Shown one piece after another: positions 32,975 to 42,957 of a DNA stretch of 42,957 nt. A model generated the notes under the pieces. The model ran no database searches. It saw nothing but the letters and a program-made list of their open reading frames with translations, and had not been told where the DNA came from. The stretch is from Planctomycetota bacterium (lineage in GTDB: Bacteria; Planctomycetota; Planctomycetia; Gemmatales; Gemmataceae). The position numbers and the translations under genes are program-made. The stretch is from positions 1 through 42,957 of the forward strand of contig JAJXWW010000155.1 in the NCBI GenBank assembly GCA_021781415.1. Reading direction: 5' to 3'. Position 1 is the stretch's first letter; each line of letters opens with the position of its first letter.

Positions 32975-35103
32975 GCCGCGAGGCGTCGAGCTGCGATTAC
33001 TGCGATTTGCCGTTGCCGCCCGCTTGGCGACGCGCGCCGGCGGACGGATCGCGCTACTGCTGTTTCGGCTGCCGATTCGCCGCCGAGGTGACGCGCTCGC
33101 GGGGCGAAGAAGGAGCGGCCAACTGGACCTTGGCGCGCCTGGGCCTGGCCATCTTTCTCACGATGAACGTCCTCGTCTTCACGATGGCTCTGTGGACGCC
33201 GGACTTTTATGGGTCGGACGATTCCAGCGCCTTCGGCGAATCGCTGCGCGGTTTGTTTCGCTACACCTCTTTGGTCTTCGCCTTGCCGGTGTTGTTGCTC
33301 TTGGGCGGGCCGTTGCTGGAGAGCGCCTGGCAGACGCTGCGCGAGGGCCGATTGACCGCCGATCTGCTGCTCGTCGTGGGCGTGGCCGCGTCGTATCTGT
33401 ATTCCGTCGTCTCGGTGGTGCGCGGCGGAGGGCCGGTCTATTTCGAGGTCGGCTGCGCTGTCTTGGTGCTGGTGACATTGGGCCGCTGGCTGGAGGCGAC
33501 CGGCAAGCTGCGAACCACCGCCGCGCTGGAAGCGCTGCATCGGCTATTGCCCGACACGGCGCGGCTCCTGGTGGACGATGAAGAGCGTTCGGTTCCGCTG
33601 TCCGAACTGCGCGTCGGCGATGTGGTCCGCGTGTTGCCGGGCGAACGCATTCCCTGCGACGGCCTGATCCGCCGCAATAGCGCCGCCGTGGACGAACAAG
33701 TGCTGACCGGCGAGAGTCAGCCGGTGCTGCGACAAGCGGGCGATCCCGTCTGGGCCGGCTCGTTGAATCTGGACGGCGATCTCCACGTCGAAGCGACGGT
33801 CGCTTGCGAGGCCACCGCCCTGACGCGCATGATGGAGTTGATCCGCCTTGCTCGGCAAACGAAAGGGCGTCACGAACGCTTGGCCGACCGCATTGCCGCC
33901 TGGTTTCTTCCCGCCGTGATGCTGATCGCTTTGGCCGCTTTTGTGTGGCATGGGCAACACGACGGCTGGGATCGCGGCGTTCTCGTCGGTCTGTCGGTGT
34001 TGTTGATCGCTTGCCCCTGCGCCCTGGGGTTGGCCACGCCGTTAGCCGTGTGGACGGCGCTGGGCCGCGCGGCACGGGCGCAAGTGCTGTTCCGCAACGG
34101 CGAGGCGCTGGAACGCTTGGCCGAGGTCCGCGCCGTTCGCTTCGATAAAACCGGCACCCTAACCACGGGTACGCCGGTCGTCGCCGATTTCTTCCTGGCT
34201 CCACGCGAAGATCGCGCCAACGTCTTGGCGTTGGCCTCCGCCCTGGCCTCCGCATCGACGCACGCCCACTGCCAGGCCATCCGCAACGATACAGCGGCGA
34301 ACGTCGAGCGGGATGTTGTGGAACTGGTGGAAGCCCGTACCATCCCCGGACGCGGCATCAGCGCTCGCCGAACGGATAATGGCGATACGATCTATCTCGG
34401 TAGTCCCCGTTGGCTCAAGGAACTGGGATTGTCCGATCCGCGCGGCGTTGAAAGCGACGACGACCGCTCGCGAACCTGTCTGGCATGGGGAGGGTTCGTC
34501 CGCGCCGAATTCGTTCTCCGCGAGCAAACCCGACCGGAAGCGGCGGAAGCGCTGGCTCTGTTGCAGGGGCAACGGCTCGATGTGGCCGTGCTGACCGGCG
34601 ATCGCGCGCCGCGAGCGCGAGCTTTGGCGCGGGAATGGAATGTCGCCGTCGAGGCGGAATTGTTGCCCGAAGACAAGGTGGCCGCCGTCGAACGGGCGCG
34701 GAGTGCCATCGGCGCCGTGGCGATGGTCGGCGACGGCATCAACGATGCGCCCGCTTTGGCCGCCAGCGATGTCGGCGTGGCGATGGGTTGCGGCGTCGAG
34801 GTGGCGCGCGACTCGGCATCGGTCTGTCTGCTCGGCAACGATGTGCGGCGTCTGCCGTGGGCCATCGATCTGGCCCGACAAACGGTGTGGGTGATTCGCG
34901 GCAACCTTTTCTGGGCGTTTGCCTACAATCTCCTCGGCGTCGGTTTCGCCTGTACGGGCCGGCTCAATCCCGTTCTGGCGAGTCTGGCGATGGTGCTGAG
35001 CAGTCTCTTTATTCTGAGCAACTCGCTGCGTCTGGCAGCGCGAGAGCCGGAGGGAACGGCGGCGGCAAGAACGAAGACCTGGCAAGGGGAAGCCGTGTCG
35101 TGA
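32971..35103 (+). CDS. ccoI: CcoI-type copper-translocating P-type ATPase
   Basis: A 710-residue P1B-type ATPase that should move Cu(I) for oxidase assembly. The N-terminus has the CcoI-type metal-binding segment (CDYCDLPLPP...YCCFGCRFA, residues about 9-37), but the usual GMTCxxC heavy-metal domain is absent; the protein runs straight into the first helices. Core motifs are complete: CPC at 348-350 in ACPCALGLATPL, phosphorylation Asp392 in FDKTGTLTTG, and GDGINDAPALAASDVG. The ATG at 32971 overlaps the 65-residue gene. The downstream gene starts within its stop codon (GTGA). Confidence 0.92.
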   Translation: MSREASSCDYCDLPLPPAWRRAPADGSRYCCFGCRFAAEVTRSRGEEGAANWTLARLGLAIFLTMNVLVFTMALWTPDFYGSDDSSAFGESLRGLFRYTSLVFALPVLLLLGGPLLESAWQTLREGRLTADLLLVVGVAASYLYSVVSVVRGGGPVYFEVGCAVLVLVTLGRWLEATGKLRTTAALEALHRLLPDTARLLVDDEERSVPLSELRVGDVVRVLPGERIPCDGLIRRNSAAVDEQVLTGESQPVLRQAGDPVWAGSLNLDGDLHVEATVACEATALTRMMELIRLARQTKGRHERLADRIAAWFLPAVMLIALAAFVWHGQHDGWDRGVLVGLSVLLIACPCALGLATPLAVWTALGRAARAQVLFRNGEALERLAEVRAVRFDKTGTLTTGTPVVADFFLAPREDRANVLALASALASASTHAHCQAIRNDTAANVERDVVELVEARTIPGRGISARRTDNGDTIYLGSPRWLKELGLSDPRGVESDDDRSRTCLAWGGFVRAEFVLREQTRPEAAEALALLQGQRLDVAVLTGDRAPRARALAREWNVAVEAELLPEDKVAAVERARSAIGAVAMVGDGINDAPALAASDVGVAMGCGVEVARDSASVCLLGNDVRRLPWAIDLARQTVWVIRGNLFWAFAYNLLGVGFACTGRLNPVLASLAMVLSSLFILSNSLRLAAREPEGTAAARTKTWQGEAVS

Positions 35104-35804
35104 TCGAATGGGCGATGTTTTTTGTCGGCGGGCTGCTCGGTTCGGCGCATTGCGTCGGCATGTGCGGTTCGTTCGTCCTGGCGCTCGGCTATCGTCCGGG
35201 CGGCTGGACGGCGGCGATGGGTCGCCAGGTCGTGTACGGCTTGGGCCGCGTCTTTACTTATTCGACCGGCGGCATGGCGGCGGGTTACGCCGGTTGGCGT
35301 CTCGCGGGCGATCTCCATCTGTGGATCGGCGGCCACGCTCTCCTCGCTTTCGTCGCGGGGAGCCTGCTCGTCGTGCAAGGACTCTCGGCTGCGGGCGTTC
35401 TGCGCCTTCCGGCGCGGTTCGCATCGCGCGGCCCCTGCCTGTTGCCCTCTATGTTCGCGGCCCTGCTGCGCGAGACGCGCATGCGAAACGTGTTTCTCGG
35501 CGGCGCGATCAACGGCTTGATGCCGTGCGGCCTGGTGTACGCTTACCTGGCGTTGGCGGCCAGCTCCGGCAGCCCTCTGCGCGGCGGGTTGACGATGCTC
35601 TCTTTCGGACTGGGCACGTTGCCGATCCTGGCTCTGATCGGTTGCGGCGCGCGCCTTGTGGCCGGCTTCACGCGGCGAACCTATCGCGTGGCCGCCTGGT
35701 GCGTGGTACTGACCGGCGCGCTGTCCATCGCGCGCGGTGTCGAAGCCGCACGCTCCGCCAACGAATCCGGCGAATCCTCATGTCCCTTCTGTCGCAATCC
35801 GTAA
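35100..35804 (+). CDS. TauE/SafE-DsbD-like membrane protein (cbb3 biogenesis)
   Basis: A 234-residue protein with about six membrane helices. Conserved signs are GGLLGSAHCVGMCGSFVLAL (the family's GxxHCxGMCG) and GGAINGLMPCGLVYAYLALA. These fit the sulfite-exporter TauE/SafE or DsbD-like transmembrane group (PF13386) found next to ccoI in many bacteria and annotated as CcoH-like. The paired cysteines suggest copper or thiol handling. The start is GTG at 35100, overlapping the ATPase stop; AGGGGA is just upstream. It ends with a short cysteine pair, SCPFCRNP. Confidence 0.87.
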   Translation: MIEWAMFFVGGLLGSAHCVGMCGSFVLALGYRPGGWTAAMGRQVVYGLGRVFTYSTGGMAAGYAGWRLAGDLHLWIGGHALLAFVAGSLLVVQGLSAAGVLRLPARFASRGPCLLPSMFAALLRETRMRNVFLGGAINGLMPCGLVYAYLALAASSGSPLRGGLTMLSFGLGTLPILALIGCGARLVAGFTRRTYRVAAWCVVLTGALSIARGVEAARSANESGESSCPFCRNP

Positions 35805-36083
35805 GCGGCCTGAATCGCAACCTCGCAAGGCGGCGCGATCGGCCGTGCCCTATTGCCCGATGCGCCATTTCAACTCTCGGTTGCGAGTCGGCGCTCGAAC
35901 GGGACCAGGAGCGCGAAACGGAGTTTTGAAGAGAGGGATGCGTTGGGTAGCCGCGACGCGCAGCGGAGCGCGTTCGCGCATCCGAACGCACTAAAACGAT
36001 GTGAAAAGCTTTGCAACGGGGCCGTGGGCTGGGTAGTCTTGCGAGCAGAGAGTCATTTCTCCTATCACGGTTTGCGATTGGAA

Positions 36084-36323
36084 ATGTCGATGATCGTAGA
36101 TTCACTTGCCGGATCCGACAAGCAAATCGCCTTTACCGCCTCGTTGCGAATTCGAGAAGTCTTTCTTGTCCATTTCGATAACTGGTTCGATTACAAGTGG
36201 CTCGGTTGGTGGTGCGGGAAAGGAGAAGATCCACGGATCCCCAGGTTCACGCCAAATCGCATCCGCTTTCCGGCATGCCTCTCGTTTTCGCACCCCCTCC
36301 CCATCGGCGGAGAAGGTGGGTAG
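36084..36323 (+). CDS. Uncertain small protein or remnant
   Basis: A 79-residue reading frame containing [15 protein letters not shown] and [18 protein letters not shown]. The aromatic run and the PRFTPNR phrase look protein-like and recall a short planctomycete family, but I cannot name it. The frame ends in a translated C/G-rich repeat ([10 protein letters not shown]), which suggests truncation. No ribosome site is seen before the ATG at 36084. It may be a remnant or a chance frame. Confidence 0.3.
   Translation: MSMIVDSLAGSDKQIAFTASLRIREVFLVHFDNWFDYKWLGWWCGKGEDPRIPRFTPNRIRFPACLSFSHPLPIGGEGG
36291..36321. repeat. C/G-rich hairpin just before the glucosidase gene
   Basis: CACCCCCTCC pairs imperfectly with GGAGAAGGTGGG around CCATCGGC. 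The right arm covers the likely ribosome-binding region of the GH63 gene (start 36334). Confidence 0.5.
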
Positions 36324-36333
36324 AATCTCTACC

Positions 36334-39024
<2,691 letters not shown>

Positions 39025-39062
39025 CCGCTCCCAAGAGGAGATGCTCACACTTGGCTAAAAGC

Positions 39063-39103
39063 GCAGCGAGACCCAACCTTATGCTTCCGGTGGGTCTCGC
39101 TGT
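39063..39103. terminator. Hairpin AGCGAGACCCA/TGGGTCTCGCT between convergent genes
   Basis: An 11-bp perfect stem (39065-39075 with 39091-39101), extendable on both ends, located between the GH63 stop and the stop of the convergent repeat protein. It suits a bidirectional terminator and shares GGTGGGTCTCGCT with the element at 13265. Confidence 0.6.
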
Positions 39104-39112
39104 GCCGTGCGA

Positions 39113-40483
39113 TCACTTCTTCTTCGGTTTGCGTGCCGGCAAGCTGCCGCTGGGGACGGCTTCTTTCCAGGCGGCATACATCTTCGCGCGTTCGGCGGGT
39201 GAGGCGGCGGGATCGTAGGGAACGACAAGATCCTCCGGCACAAGCCGCGTTAGATGCACCCAGGCCAGCTCGCGCACGGCGAGTTTCTCGTGTCGAAGAT
39301 AGGCGATCAACGTCTCGTAGGTTCCCGGATCGTCGGCGGCAAGCGTACCGTGCAACAGCTGGAGAATCGTGGCCGACTGTGCCCTGGCAAAGCCCAGTCG
39401 TTCGGAGAGATAGCGATAGAGCCGTTGCTCGCGTCCGGGCGCATCTCCGATCCAGCGGCGCAGCGCCAAGGCGGCAGCCTTGCGCGACTCGGCACGGCGA
39501 GGATCGTCCAGCGCCTGCACGACGCGATCGATGTCGTTCATGGCGGCCAATCCAAGGACGCTGAACTCGGCGAGTGTCGCGGCGCGATCGTTGCCTTTGG
39601 AGGCGGCGTCGAGCATCTCGAAAAGCACCGTGCGCGGTTCCTTCGACTTCACCGCGGTCAGATAGTTTTCGACCACATCCGCAAGCGCTCGCGCCCACAC
39701 GGTCGGTTTGCGCTCGAAGTCGGCCCAGGGATCGACTTGACGGCGCGCGCGGGCCGTATCCTCGGTGCCGTTGACGCTGTCCCACTGCAAGTAGGCGCGT
39801 CCGGGGGGAGCGGACAAAGCGTGTAGGGTGCCGCCTTCCTTCACATCCGTCTGGCCTTTGAGGGCGAAGAAGCTCAGACGGCGAACCGGCGCATCCTCTT
39901 CGCGCGGAGCCACCGCGAACGAAGTGCCGCGCGGCCAAAAACTATAGAGGCCGAGACAAATGGCCGCCCCCGGTTCGGCCAACGTCACTTCAAACGCCGC
40001 TCCATCCACGCGCAGCCATACGCGCGCCGATCCCGATTTCTTCAGATTCCGCACAATCGCCCGACCGCGATGCAAAGTGAAGTCGAGATCGAACGATCGG
40101 CTATCGTGAAGAATAACCGCGCTTTGGAGACCGGAAAAGTCGCTCATCTCCGGCAGGTTTCCCCACAGCGTCAATTCGACGGCGCGCGGAGTCGTTTCGA
40201 TTCGCGCCGACACGCCCGGAAGAGCCAGCAGGAGATCGCGGCTATGCAGTGACTCGTCCGATTCGGCGGAACGCCAAGGTTGACCCGGACGTTCGTTCAC
40301 CAGGAGCCGACCGGCCGCCGAAAGATTTTTCGCCGCCGGGACGCGCGGCTCCCAACTGCGGGAGCGCCCACCCAATTCCTCCGCCGGGAGTAGAGGACAA
40401 ACGGTTAACAACACGACGACGGGCAACGAGAACAAGCGTTGCGGTCGGTCGATAGATCTGTGGCGCAAGGTTCGCTCGGTCAT
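39113..40483 (-). CDS. Secreted protein with C-terminal HEAT-like helical repeats
   Basis: A 456-residue exported protein. A signal peptide is at the start (LFSLPVVVLLTVCPLLPAEE). The middle (about 60-220) is beta-rich and FecR-like in texture (TTPRAVELTLWGNL, DLDFTLHRGRAIVRNLKKSG). The C-terminal part (about 270-440) has alpha-helical units such as VVQALDDPRRAESRKAAALALRRW and LIAYLRHEKLAVRELAWVHL, like HEAT repeats. It ends in a lysine-rich tail. No catalytic motif is seen. The ATG at 40483 or the in-frame ATG at 40495 may be used; neither has a strong ribosome site. It is divergent from the terpene-cyclase-like gene. Confidence 0.75.
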   Translation of the reverse strand: MTERTLRHRSIDRPQRLFSLPVVVLLTVCPLLPAEELGGRSRSWEPRVPAAKNLSAAGRLLVNERPGQPWRSAESDESLHSRDLLLALPGVSARIETTPRAVELTLWGNLPEMSDFSGLQSAVILHDSRSFDLDFTLHRGRAIVRNLKKSGSARVWLRVDGAAFEVTLAEPGAAICLGLYSFWPRGTSFAVAPREEDAPVRRLSFFALKGQTDVKEGGTLHALSAPPGRAYLQWDSVNGTEDTARARRQVDPWADFERKPTVWARALADVVENYLTAVKSKEPRTVLFEMLDAASKGNDRAATLAEFSVLGLAAMNDIDRVVQALDDPRRAESRKAAALALRRWIGDAPGREQRLYRYLSERLGFARAQSATILQLLHGTLAADDPGTYETLIAYLRHEKLAVRELAWVHLTRLVPEDLVVPYDPAASPAERAKMYAAWKEAVPSGSLPARKPKKK

Positions 40484-40639
40484 GGGATTTCTCATTGGGA
40501 TAATCGATCGCCTTCGCCCCTTCCAACCGAGGCGAGGCGACGAGGACATTGTAACAGGGAATCGGTCGGCATAAAGTAGAAAGAGGGACGGATTCTTCCC
40601 ATCGATGCCCAAGGTCGCCGCCCCGTGGAGTGCGATGCC

Positions 40640-42544
40640 ATGCTGACCGTTCAGCTGTCCTGTCCGCACTGTCGCCGTATTCTTCGCAGTCGTCGTTTGA
40701 TCGCGCCGGGCGAGTGTCTGCTCTGTCCGCATTGCTCCATGTCGTTTCGCGCGGGAGCCGACTCGGCCCAACCCGCCGAACGCGCATCCGCGTTCGGAAG
40801 TCGGTTGATGCGCTGGCTGGTTCTTGCCAATATGCTCGTGTTGGTCGGTGGAGGCGGTGCCATCGCCTGGGCCATTCATCGACGTGTGCAATGGGAAGGC
40901 GAACGCGCGTCCGTCTCCCATTCGGTCCCACTCTCGGTGCCGGAGGAATCGCCGTCTATCCCACCCACGACTACTCCAAAGACCGATAAGCCAGCCGCCC
41001 CTGCCGATCCCATGCCCAAGCCGCCGAACGAGCCGCCTCCGACTCCCCTGCCCGATCCACCGCCTCCCCGCGCGAAATCGCCCCTGCCGCCCAAGGCAAA
41101 AGCCCCTGAGCCTGAACCGCTGCGCGAGCCTGCCGAAGCTCGCCGCGAGAAACCGCAACCCTCGTGGTTGCCGCAAGCCGTTCAAAGACAGGTCGATCTC
41201 TCGATCGCGGGCGGCATCGAATTCCTCCGGCGCGATCAACACGCCGATGGCAGCTGGGGGCGTCGAACCGGCAAGACTGCCAAACAATACACGCCCGGCA
41301 TAACTGCCCTCTGTGGATTGACGCTTCTCGAATGCGGAGTGCCGACCGCCGACGCGCAGGTCCGTGCGACCGCGCATTACCTTCGTCTGCACATGCCGGA
41401 ATTGACGGCGACCTACTCGATTTCGTTGGCGATTCTGTTCTTCGACCGTCTCGGCGACGACGGAGATACCAGTCGCATCCGCACTTTGGCCATGCGGCTT
41501 CTCGCCGGCCAAAAACCATCGGGAGGTTGGGATTACTACTGCCCGACGCTCAACGACGAGGAGGAACTGGGCCTGCTCGCGCGGCTCTACAAAGATCGTC
41601 CGACCAAGCCGCTCGATCTGTTCGACGCCGATCCGAAGGCCAACGTCGAAGACGACCTCTATCGTCCGCGGCCGAGCAAGAGTCCACCGCTTGGATTGTT
41701 CGTCTCTCGTGGAGTCGCCGATGTTCCCGCCTCGACTCCAAAGATCGAAGCGCCTCCACCGAAAGTGCAAAGCCCGAAGCCAAAAGTCGAGAGTAAGAAA
41801 CTACCCGGAGACAATCGCCTTCTGTCCAAACGAGCCGAGACGGCTGCGGAAAATCTGCCCGATCGATTGAAGAAGACACCCGCCTTGCGCGCTGCGGAAC
41901 TCTTGCGCAATCCTCCCGATTTCAGCGAGCCTCGCACCGACAATTCCAATACTCAATTCGCCATTCTGGGCCTGCTCGCCGCCGAGAATCACGACGTTCC
42001 GATGGAACGGGCCATGTCTCTCCTCGATTGGCGTTTTCGCAATTCGCAGACGCCTCAATTCGGTTGGAACTATCGCCCGAAGTGGCCAACGACGCCCAGC
42101 ATGACCGCCGCCGCCCTGATGGGTCTGGCCCTCAAGCACGGGCTGCTCTTGCCCAATCGGCGCGGACGCGGGCGCAACATCGCCGTCCACGACGATGAGG
42201 TCGTGCATCGCGGCTTCACGACGCTCAAGGCGTTACTCGAAGATTATTACGCGGGATTTGTCCTCAATCGAACGCCTCTGGATAAACTCGATCTGTATTG
42301 TCTGTGGACCATCGAACGCGTCGCCGTCCTCTACAATCTGCGCGCGTTGGATTCCCTCGATTGGTATGGTTCCGGCGTGCAGTTGTTGTTGCCCTTGCAG
42401 CGCGACGATGGCTCGTGGAGTCCCAAGGGGACAACGTGTTTGGAAGAATCGTCCGTGGCCACATCCTTCGCACTCTTGTTTCTCAAGCGCTCGAACTTGG
42501 CGCGGGACTTGAGCGAACGGCTCAACGCACCCAGGGAAGAGTGA
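40640..42544 (+). CDS. Zinc-ribbon membrane protein with terpene-cyclase-like (squalene cyclase type) repeats
   Basis: A 634-residue protein. An N-terminal zinc ribbon (Cys8, Cys11, Cys29, Cys32) is followed by one membrane helix (about 58-79), a proline-rich linker (about 98-160) and an alpha-toroid domain with squalene-cyclase/prenyltransferase-type repeats (GIEFLRRDQHADGSWG, LLAGQKPSGGWDYYCP, LLPLQRDDGSWSP). A second linker rich in Pro/Lys splits the toroid near residues 340-400. The cyclase DxDD acid motif is not seen, so this is likely a non-catalytic relative. The ATG at 40640 has GGAG at 9 bp; a GTG at 40625 is possible. Confidence 0.82.
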   Translation: MLTVQLSCPHCRRILRSRRLIAPGECLLCPHCSMSFRAGADSAQPAERASAFGSRLMRWLVLANMLVLVGGGGAIAWAIHRRVQWEGERASVSHSVPLSVPEESPSIPPTTTPKTDKPAAPADPMPKPPNEPPPTPLPDPPPPRAKSPLPPKAKAPEPEPLREPAEARREKPQPSWLPQAVQRQVDLSIAGGIEFLRRDQHADGSWGRRTGKTAKQYTPGITALCGLTLLECGVPTADAQVRATAHYLRLHMPELTATYSISLAILFFDRLGDDGDTSRIRTLAMRLLAGQKPSGGWDYYCPTLNDEEELGLLARLYKDRPTKPLDLFDADPKANVEDDLYRPRPSKSPPLGLFVSRGVADVPASTPKIEAPPPKVQSPKPKVESKKLPGDNRLLSKRAETAAENLPDRLKKTPALRAAELLRNPPDFSEPRTDNSNTQFAILGLLAAENHDVPMERAMSLLDWRFRNSQTPQFGWNYRPKWPTTPSMTAAALMGLALKHGLLLPNRRGRGRNIAVHDDEVVHRGFTTLKALLEDYYAGFVLNRTPLDKLDLYCLWTIERVAVLYNLRALDSLDWYGSGVQLLLPLQRDDGSWSPKGTTCLEESSVATSFALLFLKRSNLARDLSERLNAPREE

Positions 42545-42574
42545 CGGTTCGCCCGGTTGATCGAGCGGGATATT

Positions 42575-42957
42575 TCAGGAAGACGACGGGACCGCGCGTT
42601 GTTGCAGCAGCGCGACAAAGGCCGCGTGTTCTGGACTGGCCATGCCCCGTTGCAACACCTGCAAGACGCCGGCCAGGTCGGAGCGCAGCAGCGCCGGGGC
42701 ATCGAGCCACAAGCCGGGAAAAACCACGCTGCGCAGGACACCGTCCGCTCCGGGCGTCAACGGTTCGTATTGACCTTGACGCAGGACGAACCAATCGAGT
42801 TCGCGGTCTTCCTCGCGCCAGATGATATATTCTCGAATGTTATTGCGACGATAGACGCGCAGCTTGCTATTGCGGGCAATGCTGACGTTGCTGGCGGCAA
42901 TCTCCGCAACCAGTTCCGGTCCCCCTGCAAGGTAGCCGTCGCCGTCGATTTTCGCCG
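42575..42957 (-). CDS. Uma2 family protein (5' part outside window)
   Basis: The last 127 codons of a third Uma2/DUF820 protein, entering the window at its right edge. The putative active-site glutamate and lysine are in LVAEIAASNVS and NSKLRVYRR, followed by IREYIIWREEDRELDWFV and VVFPGLWLDAPALLRSDLA. It is a different subtype from the other two in the window: it has an Ala-Ala-Ser in place of the SPSN after the glutamate and a long C-terminal helix region. It is convergent with the terpene-cyclase-like gene. The upstream part and start are not visible. Confidence 0.85.
   Translation of the reverse strand, partial: AKIDGDGYLAGGPELVAEIAASNVSIARNSKLRVYRRNNIREYIIWREEDRELDWFVLRQGQYEPLTPGADGVLRSVVFPGLWLDAPALLRSDLAGVLQVLQRGMASPEHAAFVALLQQRAVPSSS

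Larger units (their letters stand above)
35805..36333. other. Intergenic stretch between the oxidase operon and the glucosidase gene
   Basis: About 530 bp. Its first 280 bp hold nothing I can support. The second half contains the weak reading frame at 36084-36323 and a C/G-rich hairpin at 36291-36321. No terminator with T-run was seen after the operon. Confidence 0.5.

Noticed and set aside
34159..35085. 308-codon frame on the minus strand over the copper ATPase
   Set aside because: It crosses the coding sequence of the DKTGT and GDGIND motifs and has no family resemblance.
35853..36083. Upstream extension of the small frame at 36084
   Set aside because: The extra residues are compositionally random and there is no ribosome site; only the part after 36084 has protein-like character.

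Overview
The window looks like a piece of a planctomycete chromosome, most likely from the Gemmata-type lineage. The grounds are a DUF1559-type anchored protein, DUF4058 and Uma2 (DUF820) proteins, a DUF58/BatA/von Willebrand cluster, DUF2760, a Tat-exported Gfo/Idh/MocA oxidoreductase, zinc-ribbon membrane proteins, moderately high GC, frequent GTG/TTG starts and short dispersed hairpins between genes. No rRNA, tRNA, CRISPR array, phage module or intact insertion sequence was seen. The species call is an inference from gene families.

Layout. 1-2960, minus strand: the N-terminal part of a class A beta-lactamase-like serine hydrolase, a Uma2 protein, a sugar-phosphate isomerase/epimerase, and a DUF1559-type gene broken by an in-frame TGA. 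3042-13257, plus strand: a secreted S9 prolyl-oligopeptidase-type peptidase, a DUF58 protein, two tandem DUF4058 proteins, a HicB-like remnant and a 1695-residue BatA/double-VWA membrane protein. 13315-19572: pyrE (minus), an ACT-domain protein, a RutE-like nitroreductase, a DUF72 protein, and DUF2760 overlapping a secreted GH32 fructanase. 19585-23693: msrA (minus), then a response regulator, a histidine kinase and an ECF sigma factor, probably one transcript. 23896-27184: oxidoreductase, zinc-ribbon/DUF4190-like membrane protein, convergent MFS transporter. 27185-29149: a decayed REP-associated transposase fragment, a DUF4405-like membrane protein and a Uma2 protein with a 21-bp tandem repeat. 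29535-35804: a tightly packed cbb3-type oxidase operon (membrane protein, ccoN, ccoO, two small membrane proteins, a CcoI-type copper ATPase, a TauE/SafE-DsbD-like membrane protein) with no diheme ccoP. 36334-42957: a GH63-type glucosidase, a secreted helical-repeat protein, a zinc-ribbon/TM/terpene-cyclase-like repeat protein and a third Uma2 gene cut by the window end.

How the genes work together. The cco operon supplies a high-affinity terminal oxidase with its copper loading, and the translational overlaps suggest coupled synthesis. The DUF58 and BatA/VWA proteins are normally partners of a MoxR ATPase, which is not in this window. GH32, GH63, the isomerase, the oxidoreductase and the MFS transporter fit a polysaccharide-degrading heterotroph. 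The most notable observations are the DxE..K motif shared by the DUF4058 and Uma2 proteins, the fused BatA/VWA protein, the cbb3 operon without ccoP but with two uncharacterised small membrane proteins and a perfect 24-bp hairpin, the nonsense-broken DUF1559 gene, and structure-conserving hairpin repeats alongside a dead RAYT-like transposase. I do not see a clear novel defence or mobile system.
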